Positions 1 to 6,162 of a stretch of DNA of 52,911 bases are shown here, piece by piece; the stretch's first letter is position 1; each line of letters opens with the position of its first letter. The stretch is from an uncultured Oscillospiraceae bacterium. Its GTDB lineage: Bacteria; Bacillota; Clostridia; Oscillospirales; Oscillospiraceae. A model generated the notes under the pieces. The model did not search any database and was not told where the DNA came from. It worked only from the letters and a program-made list of their open reading frames with translations. The stretch is taken from assembly GCA_934589675.1 (NCBI GenBank), contig CAKTOF010000016.1:1-52911 (forward strand), read 5' to 3'. Position numbers and translations under genes: made by a program.

Positions 1-72
1 ACAGGAGATGATGAACGCATGAAAATCCTATATGAACTATCTTGGCTATGGGAAACGCTGGGCATTGCACTT
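1..72 (+). repeat. Direct repeat, copy 1 (partner at 2398-2469)
   Basis: These 72 bases match 2398-2469 with five differences. The repeat carries an AGGAG ribosome binding site, the ATG and the first 18 codons of the small membrane gene. Copy 1 leads into an intact gene and copy 2 into a truncated one. The left boundary may lie outside the window. Confidence 0.85.
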
Positions 73-228
73 GTGGCGGCGGCTATCTGCATAGCTTGCG
101 CCGCGCTGATTGGCAAGGCAGCGAAGAAGGATCTCGGCAAAAAGGTGTTGGCTGTCATAGGGACTGCGGCATTTGTGGGCGCGATTCTGGCGGTCATTCT
201 GATCGCCCGGACACCGATGCCGCTTTGA
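19..228 (+). CDS. Small two-pass membrane protein, hypothetical
   Basis: This is a 69-residue protein of unknown function. Two hydrophobic stretches, about residues 14-32 and 43-63, are joined by a basic linker (KAAKKDLGKK), which suggests a helical hairpin in the cytoplasmic membrane. There is no signal peptide cleavage motif and no recognisable domain. The ATG follows an AGGAG site at the very edge of the window, so any operon partner upstream cannot be seen. The first 18 codons recur at 2416 in a truncated copy, which indicates a past local duplication. That it is translated is likely from the ribosome binding site and composition; the function is not known. Confidence 0.6.
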   Translation: MKILYELSWLWETLGIALVAAAICIACAALIGKAAKKDLGKKVLAVIGTAAFVGAILAVILIARTPMPL

Positions 229-307
229 TAGGACGGAGAACTTGATGGGCAGAGCATATAAAGCGCTGGGCGTTGAATAAACCAGCCTAAAGAAGGGGGT
301 TTCATCC

Positions 308-1900
308 GTGAGACAGCCGCCCAACGGGCAGAAAAAGCCGCCTAAAAAACAGAAAAAACTATCCTGGAGCAAGAAACCATACGATTGGAATCGAGACGGA
401 AAACTGAGCACGAATGAATGGGGCTCCTGGTACTGGAATATGTATGGAGAAGAGGAGGAACGCCGCAAGCGGGAAGGTGAAGCGGATCAAACAGTGCCGG
501 TATCCGTTTCAATTTCTTCTGTGAGCATTCGCTTTTATGTCGATCTCGCGGACACATGGAGCGGCATGAAGAAAGCACTCGGTCGGCTTGCACCGGAGGA
601 GGCCTCGCTCTCGCAGCTTCTCGGAAAGGTGCTTCTGCACAGCATTACGGCGGGAATCCAACACGCAGGGGCTTTGCCGGATGTGAAAAAGACAGCGGAA
701 TTGCGGGCGTTTCTGAGCGGCACGCCTGACTTGATGCTGGGGAAAGGCCCAAATGAGATCCTGCGGGATGCCGGACAAGGCGCTCTGTTCTGCGAGGAAG
801 CCACGCTTTCCGAAACGGACTGCGGAACCTTCTGGACGAAGCTGATTGCAGCGCGTCCGGCGGAGGAATATTATAGCGGCGATGAGCCGGACGGGTTATA
901 TGATCTCCTGTCAGGGCTTTCCTCTGCCTACGCCTATTTCGGCGGGAAACAGGATGAAGAAATCGGGCAAGCGCAGGACTATCGAAACACGCTGCAGGAA
1001 GCTTACGACATCCACTGGCAGGATCGCGTACTGCTGCATCCTGACGTGGAACGCGCAAAGCGGCTGTTATCCAAGGGCGAGTTCCCTGATAATGAGGATA
1101 TTTGCCGGGAGATTCTCCTTGTTCAGTACTCCGAAGAGGTGCTGTACGAAACTGCCGAGGATTTCGGCGAGCTGTCGTGGAAATCCATACTGGACGATGT
1201 ATTTGCCCGCAACCCGGCAAAGGGCGTGGAAATGTGGCGTTCGCTGCTGGACATTGCGGGGAAATTGCTGAAGGACGATCCTGACACCGCTGAAAAGCTG
1301 CTTCCCGACTGGGACTGGCTGGATTCTCCCAAGCAAGCTCAGGCGCTTCCGCTGCTGCTTGCGCTGGAAGACGAGCGCTTTGTATCCCAGCTTTTTGAAA
1401 GCGCGTCCATCGGAAGATTGCAGCTTGATATACTAAATGCCTGTCATACCTGCGGGCAGGAGAAATTTGGGCAGCATTGCCTTGAAGCAGCATTGCAGAA
1501 CCCATATCTTGAGGAGAACTGGGAAAAACGATTCAGGCGGGTATTTGCTTCCGAAAAGTCAAGGCCGAGCCGCCACACGGCAAAAACACCTGCCGCAGAT
1601 ACAAAGCCGGATGACGGAACGGTATTTCACTATTGCTCTGTTCAGGTTCAGGGAACGCGCCGTCCGTATGCGTATCTGACCGGCGGTTTGCCGCTCAAGG
1701 TCGGTGATTGGGTCGAGCTTCCCTTTGGAAAAGAGGGCGCGCCGCGGCGGGGACAAGTCAAGGCAGTTATGGACTGCACACGCATGGCCGCGCCCTGGCC
1801 TCCGGAGCAGACGAAGGCCGTCATTCGTATGATAGATGCTCCGGCAGTCACGCCGACCATTGAGGTTGCTGCTCCGAAGCCTAAAAAGCGCGTAGAGTAG
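308..1900 (+). CDS. Hypothetical protein with N-terminal EF-hand loop, possibly shortened by an amber codon
   Basis: The product has 530 residues and begins at GTG behind a purine-rich AAGAAGGGGG site. A basic N-terminus is followed by a textbook calcium-binding EF-hand loop at residues 26-37 (DWNRDGKLSTNE), with acidic or polar residues at positions 1, 3, 5, 9 and 12. The middle is a mostly helical region I do not recognise. The C-terminal part (about 440-510) contains a small beta-rich stretch, LPLKVGDWVELPFGKEG, which resembles the N-terminal DNA-binding subdomain of PriA-like proteins; that resemblance is only suggestive. The reading frame stays open after the TAG for another 73 codons, so the gene may have been longer. 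There is no signal peptide. Confidence 0.6.
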   Translation: MRQPPNGQKKPPKKQKKLSWSKKPYDWNRDGKLSTNEWGSWYWNMYGEEEERRKREGEADQTVPVSVSISSVSIRFYVDLADTWSGMKKALGRLAPEEASLSQLLGKVLLHSITAGIQHAGALPDVKKTAELRAFLSGTPDLMLGKGPNEILRDAGQGALFCEEATLSETDCGTFWTKLIAARPAEEYYSGDEPDGLYDLLSGLSSAYAYFGGKQDEEIGQAQDYRNTLQEAYDIHWQDRVLLHPDVERAKRLLSKGEFPDNEDICREILLVQYSEEVLYETAEDFGELSWKSILDDVFARNPAKGVEMWRSLLDIAGKLLKDDPDTAEKLLPDWDWLDSPKQAQALPLLLALEDERFVSQLFESASIGRLQLDILNACHTCGQEKFGQHCLEAALQNPYLEENWEKRFRRVFASEKSRPSRHTAKTPAADTKPDDGTVFHYCSVQVQGTRRPYAYLTGGLPLKVGDWVELPFGKEGAPRRGQVKAVMDCTRMAAPWPPEQTKAVIRMIDAPAVTPTIEVAAPKPKKRVE

Positions 1901-2121
1901 CCCAAGAAAGAAACAGAGAACGCCGAAGTCACTGCGATTTCTGTGCCAGGAACAAAGTCGGAAGAACTGAAAGCAGCACTTCAAGTCACCCAACCTGTTT
2001 TGACAGAAAAAGATGAAAAGAAACATGTTCGACGCAAACCGGATCAATCAGAATTTCGGCATACGCGGCGGAAGCCTGGGGTTCTATTTTACTCCATCAG
2101 GCGCTTGCGGCGTGTGGGTTG
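1901..2121 (+). other. In-frame continuation beyond the amber codon at 1898
   Basis: After the TAG at 1898-1900 the same frame runs open for 73 codons to a TGA at 2119-2121. It encodes a Lys/Glu-rich linker and then a basic stretch. Its charged composition continues that of the preceding 20 codons, as expected if a CAG glutamine codon mutated to TAG. I see no ribosome binding site and start that would make it a separate gene. Readthrough, a recent nonsense mutation or chance openness are all possible. Confidence 0.4.
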
Positions 2122-2178
2122 AAGGACTTGGACTTTGAAGGATATACAAATGGGAATTTGACGAGGGAGTGTGATTGT

Positions 2179-2379
2179 ATGAAAAAGCCAAGTCGATTAA
2201 CGGTAATTTTATATGCAATGTGTGCTGTCCTTTGGACAATTAGGGCAATTCTTGAGGTTCTCTATCAAACATATAACAACTCCGTGTTTTGGTTTGTTCT
2301 GAATATTCTCTGTGCGGTAATTTGGATTGCAGCATTTATTGTAACTCTGAAAAGATACCGCTCCAATAAAGAAGATTGA
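2179..2379 (+). CDS. Small two-pass membrane protein, hypothetical
   Basis: The ATG at 2179 follows a GAGGGAG site and gives a 66-residue protein. Two hydrophobic segments (about residues 8-28 and 36-56) are separated by a short polar turn with YNNS and followed by a basic tail, KRYRSNKED. The topology suggests a helical hairpin with both ends in the cytoplasm. The frame is open further upstream to a TTG at 2119, but that has no ribosome binding site. The region is AT-richer than the rest of the window. I do not recognise a family. Confidence 0.55.
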   Translation: MKKPSRLTVILYAMCAVLWTIRAILEVLYQTYNNSVFWFVLNILCAVIWIAAFIVTLKRYRSNKED

Positions 2380-2397
2380 CAAATTCCGGTTTAACAA

Positions 2398-2469
2398 ACA
2401 GGAGATGATGATCGCATGAAAACCCTATATGAATTATCTCGGCTATGGGAAACGCTGGGCATTGCACTC
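2398..2469 (+). repeat. Direct repeat, copy 2 (partner at 1-72)
   Basis: This is a near-identical copy of bases 1-72 with five substitutions, again covering the ribosome binding site, ATG and first codons. Homology stops abruptly after GGGCATTGCACT. Confidence 0.85.
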
Positions 2470-2499
2470 CAAGCGGCCGTATTTTTTGCGGAGGTATGA
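2416..2499 (+). pseudogene. Truncated copy of the small membrane gene at 19-228
   Basis: The ATG at 2416 begins 27 codons whose first 18 match the gene at 19-228 with two amino-acid changes. The frame then diverges into QAAVFFAEV and stops. Both membrane segments are lost, so the product is probably non-functional. The break point lies within the first hydrophobic segment. Confidence 0.7.
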
Positions 2500-2502
2500 A
2501 AA

Positions 2503-2619
2503 ATGATGAGAACAATCACCACCGTAAAAGGAACAGGCGATCTCCTTATAAACGCCCCGCCGCGGGCGGGACATGATCGCGCATTCTGGCGCAGGGGAAA
2601 GCCCACGGCAAGAATATAA
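2503..2619 (+). pseudogene. Possible remnant of a small gene's start
   Basis: A GGAGGT site 6 nt ahead of two ATG codons opens a 38-codon frame that begins MMRTITTVKGTGDL. This beginning resembles the start of SIMPL (DUF541) domain proteins, whose first strand often carries a TVKGxG pattern, but the match is only about a dozen residues and the frame then loses all similarity. It is a weak call; it may be chance or a decayed gene start. Confidence 0.25.
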
Positions 2620-2650
2620 ATATAATAGGTATGAGACAGATAGGCGCTTT

Positions 2651-2904
2651 TTCTGCAAGGCGCTCTTTTCCGTGGGCGAGGACTGGAACATGGACGAGCT
2701 GCTGCCCGTCGTGATGGAGCTCGGCGAGATAAATCTCAAGTGCATGGCGCTTCTGGACCGGGCGAACACGGAGGCCTGGACCTGGGCCTCGGCCCGACGC
2801 TGCCCGCGTACTTATCGCCGGGCGTGCCGAGCTGCCTCGTCGAGCGCTTCGGCATCACGCCCATCACAACGCCGGAGGAGAACTTAAGGCAGCTCCCGCA
2901 ATGA
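2651..2904 (+). pseudogene. hcp: Remnant of hydroxylamine reductase (hybrid cluster protein)
   Basis: Two fragments of the Hcp family are joined here. In frame 2, about 2651-2778, the text reads like the middle of Hcp, including the conserved run ELGEINLKCMALLDRANTEA. Then frame 1, from 2779 to the TGA at 2902-2904, reads like the extreme C-terminus, including LGPTLPAYLSPG, VERFGITPI and a TPEENL tail. In intact Hcp (about 550 residues) these parts are separated by several hundred residues that hold most ligands of the iron-sulfur clusters. A large internal deletion with a frame change explains the pattern. The N-terminal half is also absent. The family assignment is from recalled conserved motifs. 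Confidence 0.65.
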
Positions 2905-2916
2905 TGTGCGCTTTCG

Positions 2917-2944
2917 CCTCTCCGCCGCATTCGCGGCGGGGAGG
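2917..2944 (+). terminator. GC-rich hairpin after the hcp remnant
   Basis: A 12-bp stem with one G-U pair (2917-2928 with 2933-2944, loop ATTC) lies 13 nt after the remnant's stop. No T-run follows directly, though an eight-T run sits at 2982-2989. It may be the old hcp terminator. Confidence 0.4.
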
Positions 2945-2990
2945 ATTCTGCTGCCGTGGGGAAATCGACGCGGCGCAGTCATTTTTTTTC

Positions 2991-3019
2991 TGGCAATCCG
3001 GCGCGTTTTGCAGTATGAT
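2991..3019 (+). promoter_or_regulatory. Possible sigma-A promoter of the PspC gene
   Basis: TATGAT at 3014-3019 is a good -10 box. The hexamer 17 bp upstream is TGGCAA, a poor -35. Transcription from here would give a leader of about 55 nt before the ATG at 3081. Confidence 0.35.
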
Positions 3020-3080
3020 GAAAAGAGAGGGCGGCGCGAGGGCGCGGCCCGGAAATAGAATGCGGCGGGAGGAAAACGCT

Positions 3081-3272
3081 ATGGGAAAACGGCTCTATCG
3101 TTCGTCCAGCAATCGGATGCTGGCCGGCGTCTGCGGCGGTATTGCGGAGTATTTCGGCATTGACGCCACGCTCGTGCGGCTGGGCTGGGTGCTGTTCTGC
3201 GCGCTCGGCGGCAGCGGCGTGCTCGCGTACATCATTGCGGCCATCATTGTCCCGGAAGACACCGGAATGTAA
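3081..3272 (+). CDS. PspC-domain membrane protein
   Basis: This 63-residue protein is a stand-alone PspC domain. It opens with the family's basic start KRLYRSSSNRMLAGVCGG, followed by the amphipathic IAEYFGIDATLVRLGW segment and one hydrophobic helix at about residues 33-55, ending in VPED. PspC domains sit in the cytoplasmic membrane and in other bacteria take part in envelope-stress signalling; small stand-alone versions in Firmicutes have no firm role. The ATG at 3081 is 7 nt after a GGAGGA site. Longer in-frame starts upstream have no site. It is monocistronic and followed by a strong terminator. Confidence 0.85.
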   Translation: MGKRLYRSSSNRMLAGVCGGIAEYFGIDATLVRLGWVLFCALGGSGVLAYIIAAIIVPEDTGM

Positions 3273-3276
3273 AATA

Positions 3277-3313
3277 AGCCGGCCGGCCGGACCCACTGCG
3301 GGCCCGGCCGGCT
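3277..3313. terminator. Bidirectional terminator between convergent genes
   Basis: An inverted repeat AGCCGGCC(GGCC)...GGCCGGCT lies 4 nt after the PspC stop and is followed by CTATTTT on the plus strand. On the minus strand the same stem ends in TTATTTTAC. It serves the PspC gene and the minus-strand pair that ends at 3314. Confidence 0.75.
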
Positions 3314-3475
3314 CTATTTTGCGCCGGCGCGGCGGAGCGCCTGCAGCGCCAGCTCGCCGGCCAGGCGGAACAGTGCGTCGGAGAGCACCTGCTCCGTCGG
3401 TTTTTCGGCCTGCGCGGCGACGCGCTCGTAGAACGCGCCGGTCTGGCCGTCGAGTATGATGCGGTATTCCGGCAT
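3314..3475 (-). CDS. Small hypothetical protein
   Basis: A 53-residue protein starting at the ATG at 3475, chosen because an AGGAGG site sits 6 nt ahead; a GTG further upstream is less well placed. It begins MPEYRIILDGQTGAFYERVA and continues as one amphipathic helical segment rich in alanine and leucine. No domain is recognisable. It lies 13 nt after the gene at 3489-3785 and is probably co-transcribed with it. The pairing and small size suggest a short accessory operon of unknown role. Confidence 0.55.
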   Translation of the reverse strand: MPEYRIILDGQTGAFYERVAAQAEKPTEQVLSDALFRLAGELALQALRRAGAK

Positions 3476-3488
3476 GGGGGCCCTCCTG

Positions 3489-3785
3489 TCAGACACCGAT
3501 CTCCAGCGTGCGGATGCGCGCGCTGTCGCGGTATATATTTATAATGTAGAGCCGGTCGCCCGGGATGGGGCCGAAGCAGAACCGCCCCTGCGCGTCGGAA
3601 AATGCCTGCGCAAGCGGCGCGTCGCCGGATTCGGGGTACAAGAGCACGGCGCACCCGGCCGCGGGGTCGCCGGAGGGTGTCTTCACGGTGCCGAGGATGC
3701 ACGAGTCGGCCTCGTCCGGAATGGTCAGCTCGGTCTCCACGCGCTCGCCGGGCGCGGGCTTGACGTACAATCGAAGAGTGCTCAT
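3489..3785 (-). CDS. Small protein with a carboxypeptidase-regulatory-like beta domain
   Basis: A 98-residue protein with no signal peptide. Residues 28-95 follow the pattern of a carboxypeptidase-regulatory-like or transthyretin-like beta sandwich: a GTV start strand, a PAAGCAVLLYPE strand, then SDAQGRFCFGPIPGD, which is the typical 'D-x-G-x-F-x-F-x-x-I-P-P-G' signature of that fold, and a closing strand with YIINIYRD. The fold call rests on this pattern only. AAAGGAG lies 11 nt before the ATG. It is the first gene of a two-gene minus-strand unit that ends at the shared terminator. The function is unknown. Confidence 0.6.
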   Translation of the reverse strand: MSTLRLYVKPAPGERVETELTIPDEADSCILGTVKTPSGDPAAGCAVLLYPESGDAPLAQAFSDAQGRFCFGPIPGDRLYIINIYRDSARIRTLEIGV

Positions 3786-3837
3786 GGCAAGATCGCTCCT
3801 TTCTCATGCAGCATCCTATGCGAAGCCTTGACAGGTG

Positions 3838-3846
3838 TGCTACAAT
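3838..3846 (+). promoter_or_regulatory. Possible extended -10 promoter of proS
   Basis: TGCTACAAT has the TGn extension and a near-consensus -10. A TTGACA at 3828-3833 is only 7 bp away and cannot act with it. The proS ATG is about 54 nt downstream. Confidence 0.35.
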
Positions 3847-3899
3847 ATAAGTTACTGAAGATACCATCCGGCGCGGTCCGGACGAGAGGGAGGCGCCTT

Positions 3900-5336
3900 A
3901 TGGCGAAAGAGAAAAAAGTCGAACAGATCACCGACATGGAGGTCGATTTTGCGCAGTGGTTCACCGACGTGTGCATCAAGGCAGAGCTGGTGGATTATTC
4001 GGGCATCAAGGGCATGTTCATCCTGCGGCCGTATGGCTACGCCATCTGGGAGGGCATCCAGAACTATCTCGACCGCCGCTTCAAGGAGCTCGGCCATGAC
4101 AACGTGTCCATGCCGATGCTCATCCCGGAGTCGCTTTTGCAGAAGGAGAAGGACCATGTCGAGGGCTTCGCGCCCGAGTGCGCGTGGGTCACGATCGGCG
4201 GCAGCGAGGAGCTGCCCGAGCGGCTTTGCATCCGCCCGACGAGCGAGACGCTCTTCTGCGACCACTGGAGCCACATCGTCCACTCCTGGCGCGACCTGCC
4301 GCTCAAGTACAACCAGTGGTGCTCCGTCCTGCGCTGGGAGAAGACGACGCGCCCGTTCCTGCGCGGCCGCGAATTCCTCTGGCAGGAGGGCCACACGCTC
4401 CACGCCACGGCGGAGGAGGCCATCGAGGAGACCGAGCAGATGCTCGAGGTCTACGCCGACTGTCTGGAGGATCTGCTGGCCATGCCGGTCATCCGCGGCA
4501 ACAAGACCGACAAGGAAAAATTCGCCGGCGCCGAGCGCACGTACACCGTCGAGTGCATGATGCACGACCACAAGGCGCTCCAGTCCGGCACGAGCCATTA
4601 TTTCGGCGACGGCTTTGCCAAGGCGTTTGACATCTCGTTTGCCGACCGCGACAACCAGCAGCGCACGCCGCACGAGACGAGCTGGGGTCTGTCCACGCGC
4701 ACGATCGGCGGCCTTATCATGACGCACGGCGACAACAACGGCCTCGTCCTGCCGCCGCACATCGCGCCGGTGCAGATCGTCGTCATCCCGGTCGCCATGC
4801 ACAAAGAGGGCGTTCTGGACAAGGCGCGCGAGGTGGCTGACCGCCTGAAGAAGGCCGGCATCCGCGTGAAGATCGACGAGTCCGAGCAGTCGCCCGGCTG
4901 GAAGTTCGCCGAGTATGAGATGAAGGGCGTCCCGCTGCGCCTCGAGCTCGGCCCGAAGGACATCGAAAACGGCCAGTGCGTCCTCGTCCGCCGCGACAAC
5001 CGCGAAAAGACGTTCGTGAAGCTGGACGAGCTCGAGACCGCCGCCGCAGAGCTGCTCGAGACGGAGCAGAAGGCGCTTTTTGACAAGGCGAAGAGAAACC
5101 TCGACGAGCACACGTTTGAGGCGCACTCCCTCGAGGAGGCCAAGGCCATCCAGGAGGAGAAGGGCGGCTTCATCAAGACGATGTGGTGCGGCGAGCTCGA
5201 ATGCGAGATGCGCATGAAGGACGAGGCGGGCATGAGCTCGCGCTGCATCCCGCTGCAGCAGGAGCACCTCGGCGACACGTGCGCCATCTGCGGCAAGCCG
5301 GCGAAAAAGATGATCTACTGGGGCGTCGCATACTGA
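3900..5336 (+). CDS. proS: Prolyl-tRNA synthetase, archaeal/eukaryote-like short type
   Basis: A 478-residue class II aminoacyl-tRNA synthetase that charges tRNA-Pro in the cytoplasm. Length and sequence fit the short type without the editing insertion. Motif 2 and its surroundings are clear (RPTSETLF near residue 111, then VLRWEKTTRPFLRGREFLWQ), and motif 3 includes GLSTRTIGG. The anticodon-binding domain follows, and the C-terminus carries a zinc-binding Cys pattern (CGELECEM, then CAICGKPAKK) ending in the family's terminal tyrosine, GVAY. The ATG at 3900 has a GAGGGAGG site; the frame is open much further upstream, but that part overlaps the divergent gene and reads as non-coding. It stands alone between a promoter region and a hairpin terminator. 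Confidence 0.95.
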   Translation: MAKEKKVEQITDMEVDFAQWFTDVCIKAELVDYSGIKGMFILRPYGYAIWEGIQNYLDRRFKELGHDNVSMPMLIPESLLQKEKDHVEGFAPECAWVTIGGSEELPERLCIRPTSETLFCDHWSHIVHSWRDLPLKYNQWCSVLRWEKTTRPFLRGREFLWQEGHTLHATAEEAIEETEQMLEVYADCLEDLLAMPVIRGNKTDKEKFAGAERTYTVECMMHDHKALQSGTSHYFGDGFAKAFDISFADRDNQQRTPHETSWGLSTRTIGGLIMTHGDNNGLVLPPHIAPVQIVVIPVAMHKEGVLDKAREVADRLKKAGIRVKIDESEQSPGWKFAEYEMKGVPLRLELGPKDIENGQCVLVRRDNREKTFVKLDELETAAAELLETEQKALFDKAKRNLDEHTFEAHSLEEAKAIQEEKGGFIKTMWCGELECEMRMKDEAGMSSRCIPLQQEHLGDTCAICGKPAKKMIYWGVAY

Positions 5337-5414
5337 AAAGGCGGCGAAAAGCACGGAGAACGGAAATTCTCCGAAACTGCTGAAAAACAGGCCCGATTTT
5401 TATGGAAAAAGATC

Positions 5415-5444
5415 AAGAACCCCCTTGACAGCAAGGGGGTTCTT
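5415..5444 (+). terminator. Hairpin terminator after proS
   Basis: A perfect 13-bp stem (5415-5427 with 5432-5444, loop ACAG) lies 78 nt after the proS stop. The stem end supplies TTCTT, but the U-tract is poor. The next operon's -10 box follows 7 nt later. Confidence 0.7.
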
Positions 5445-5451
5445 GCTGTAT

Positions 5452-5457
5452 TATAAT
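5452..5457 (+). promoter_or_regulatory. -10 box of the ribosomal superoperon promoter
   Basis: A consensus TATAAT lies just after the proS terminator. The TTGACA at 5425-5430 is 21 bp away, too far for a normal pair, and no good -35 sits at 16-18 bp. The start site would be near 5464, giving a leader of about 256 nt. Confidence 0.5.
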
Positions 5458-5459
5458 CG

Positions 5460-5719
5460 AGCGCGTGTCGAGAGCGACGCACGCACTATGCGATGAACCG
5501 GGAGATTGCGGCAAAAGCCGGTAACTTCCGGGGAGTATGTCCGGTCATCGGGCGGCTGAGACCTCTTGCACGCTAGCGTATATCGCTGCGGACGGAGCCG
5601 GCCGGCATGATTTGCTGGCCGTTTTTCATTGCCCCGGAATGATACGCACGGCAAAGCGTATAAGAGTTCTCACCGTACCCAGACAACACTGAGTACGTTT
5701 CAAGGAGGAAACAAATCAC
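5460..5719 (+). promoter_or_regulatory. Structured leader of the S10 operon with attenuator
   Basis: The 260 nt before rpsJ contain no ORF with a ribosome binding site but many inverted repeats. There is a bulged helix at 5463-5484, a CGGC-AAAA-GCCG hairpin at 5509-5520, an AGCG/CGCT hairpin near 5575-5588 and a terminator hairpin at 5599-5626. The rpsJ site AAGGAGG is 11 nt before the ATG. A premature terminator in such a long leader suggests regulation by attenuation, perhaps by a ribosomal protein as known for S10 operons in other bacteria. The ligand is not visible from sequence. Confidence 0.6.
5599..5626 (+). terminator. Intrinsic terminator inside the S10 leader
   Basis: A 9-bp stem with one G-U pair, CGGCCGGCA (5599-5607) with TGCTGGCCG (5613-5621), loop TGATT, is followed at once by TTTTT at 5622-5626. 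It sits 93 nt before rpsJ, so some antitermination or readthrough must occur for operon expression. Confidence 0.75.
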
Positions 5720-6031
5720 ATGGCACAGAAAGAAATGATCCGCATCCGTCTGAAGGCTTACGATCATCAGCTGATCGACGCCGCGGCCGAGAAGATCGTC
5801 GAGACCGCCAAGCGCAACGGCGCGTCCGTCTCCGGCCCCATCCCGCTGCCGACCAAGAAAGAGGTCGTCACCATCCTGCGCGCCGTCCACAAATACAAGG
5901 ACAGCCGCGAGCAGTTTGAGCGCCGCACCCACAAGCGCCTCATCGACATCCTCGGCCCGAACCAGAAGACGGTCGAGTCCCTGATGAGCCTGGATCTCCC
6001 GGCTGGCGTCGAGATCGAGATCAAGCTGTAA
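5720..6031 (+). CDS. rpsJ: Ribosomal protein S10
   Basis: A 103-residue uS10, part of the head of the 30S subunit and also the NusE subunit of antitermination complexes. It begins MAQKEMIRIRLKAYDHQ and carries the typical long loop (GPIPLPTKKEVVTILRAVH) and the HKRLIDILGP strand. The length is normal for the family. It is the first gene of the superoperon, and the gap to rplC is unusually long (131 nt) and contains inverted repeats. Confidence 0.97.
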   Translation: MAQKEMIRIRLKAYDHQLIDAAAEKIVETAKRNGASVSGPIPLPTKKEVVTILRAVHKYKDSREQFERRTHKRLIDILGPNQKTVESLMSLDLPAGVEIEIKL

Positions 6032-6162
6032 TCCACATTATTTATTGTCAGTACCCTTTGCCTGCCGTCTTGCGAGGCAGGCGGGTCATGTCGGAAAACC
6101 AATACCGAACCCAACACGGCATGTTTCCCGACCAATAACCTTGAAGGAGGAAATACAAAACC
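6032..6162 (+). promoter_or_regulatory. Structured intercistronic region between rpsJ and rplC
   Basis: These 131 nt hold no gene. One perfect 7-bp hairpin pairs 6060-6066 with 6076-6082. A second, CATGTCG (6087-6093) with CGGCATG (6117-6123), has one G-U pair. Neither has a T-run, so termination is unlikely; RNA processing, stability or translational control of rplC are possible. The rplC site AAGGAGGAA follows. Confidence 0.45.

Noticed and set aside
3828..3846. TTGACA plus TACAAT as the proS promoter
   Set aside because: The spacer is 7 bp. An extended -10 promoter is kept as a weak alternative.
3456..3899. N-terminal extension of proS by 148 codons
   Set aside because: It overlaps the divergent small genes, has no ribosome binding site, and the family begins at the ATG at 3900.
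3786..3899. T-box riboswitch ahead of proS
   Set aside because: The leader is about 50 nt with no T-box sequence, specifier stem or terminator.
5425..5457. TTGACA paired with TATAAT as the S10 operon promoter
   Set aside because: The spacer is 21 bp, too long for a sigma-A promoter, and the TTGACA lies inside the proS terminator hairpin. Only the -10 box is kept.
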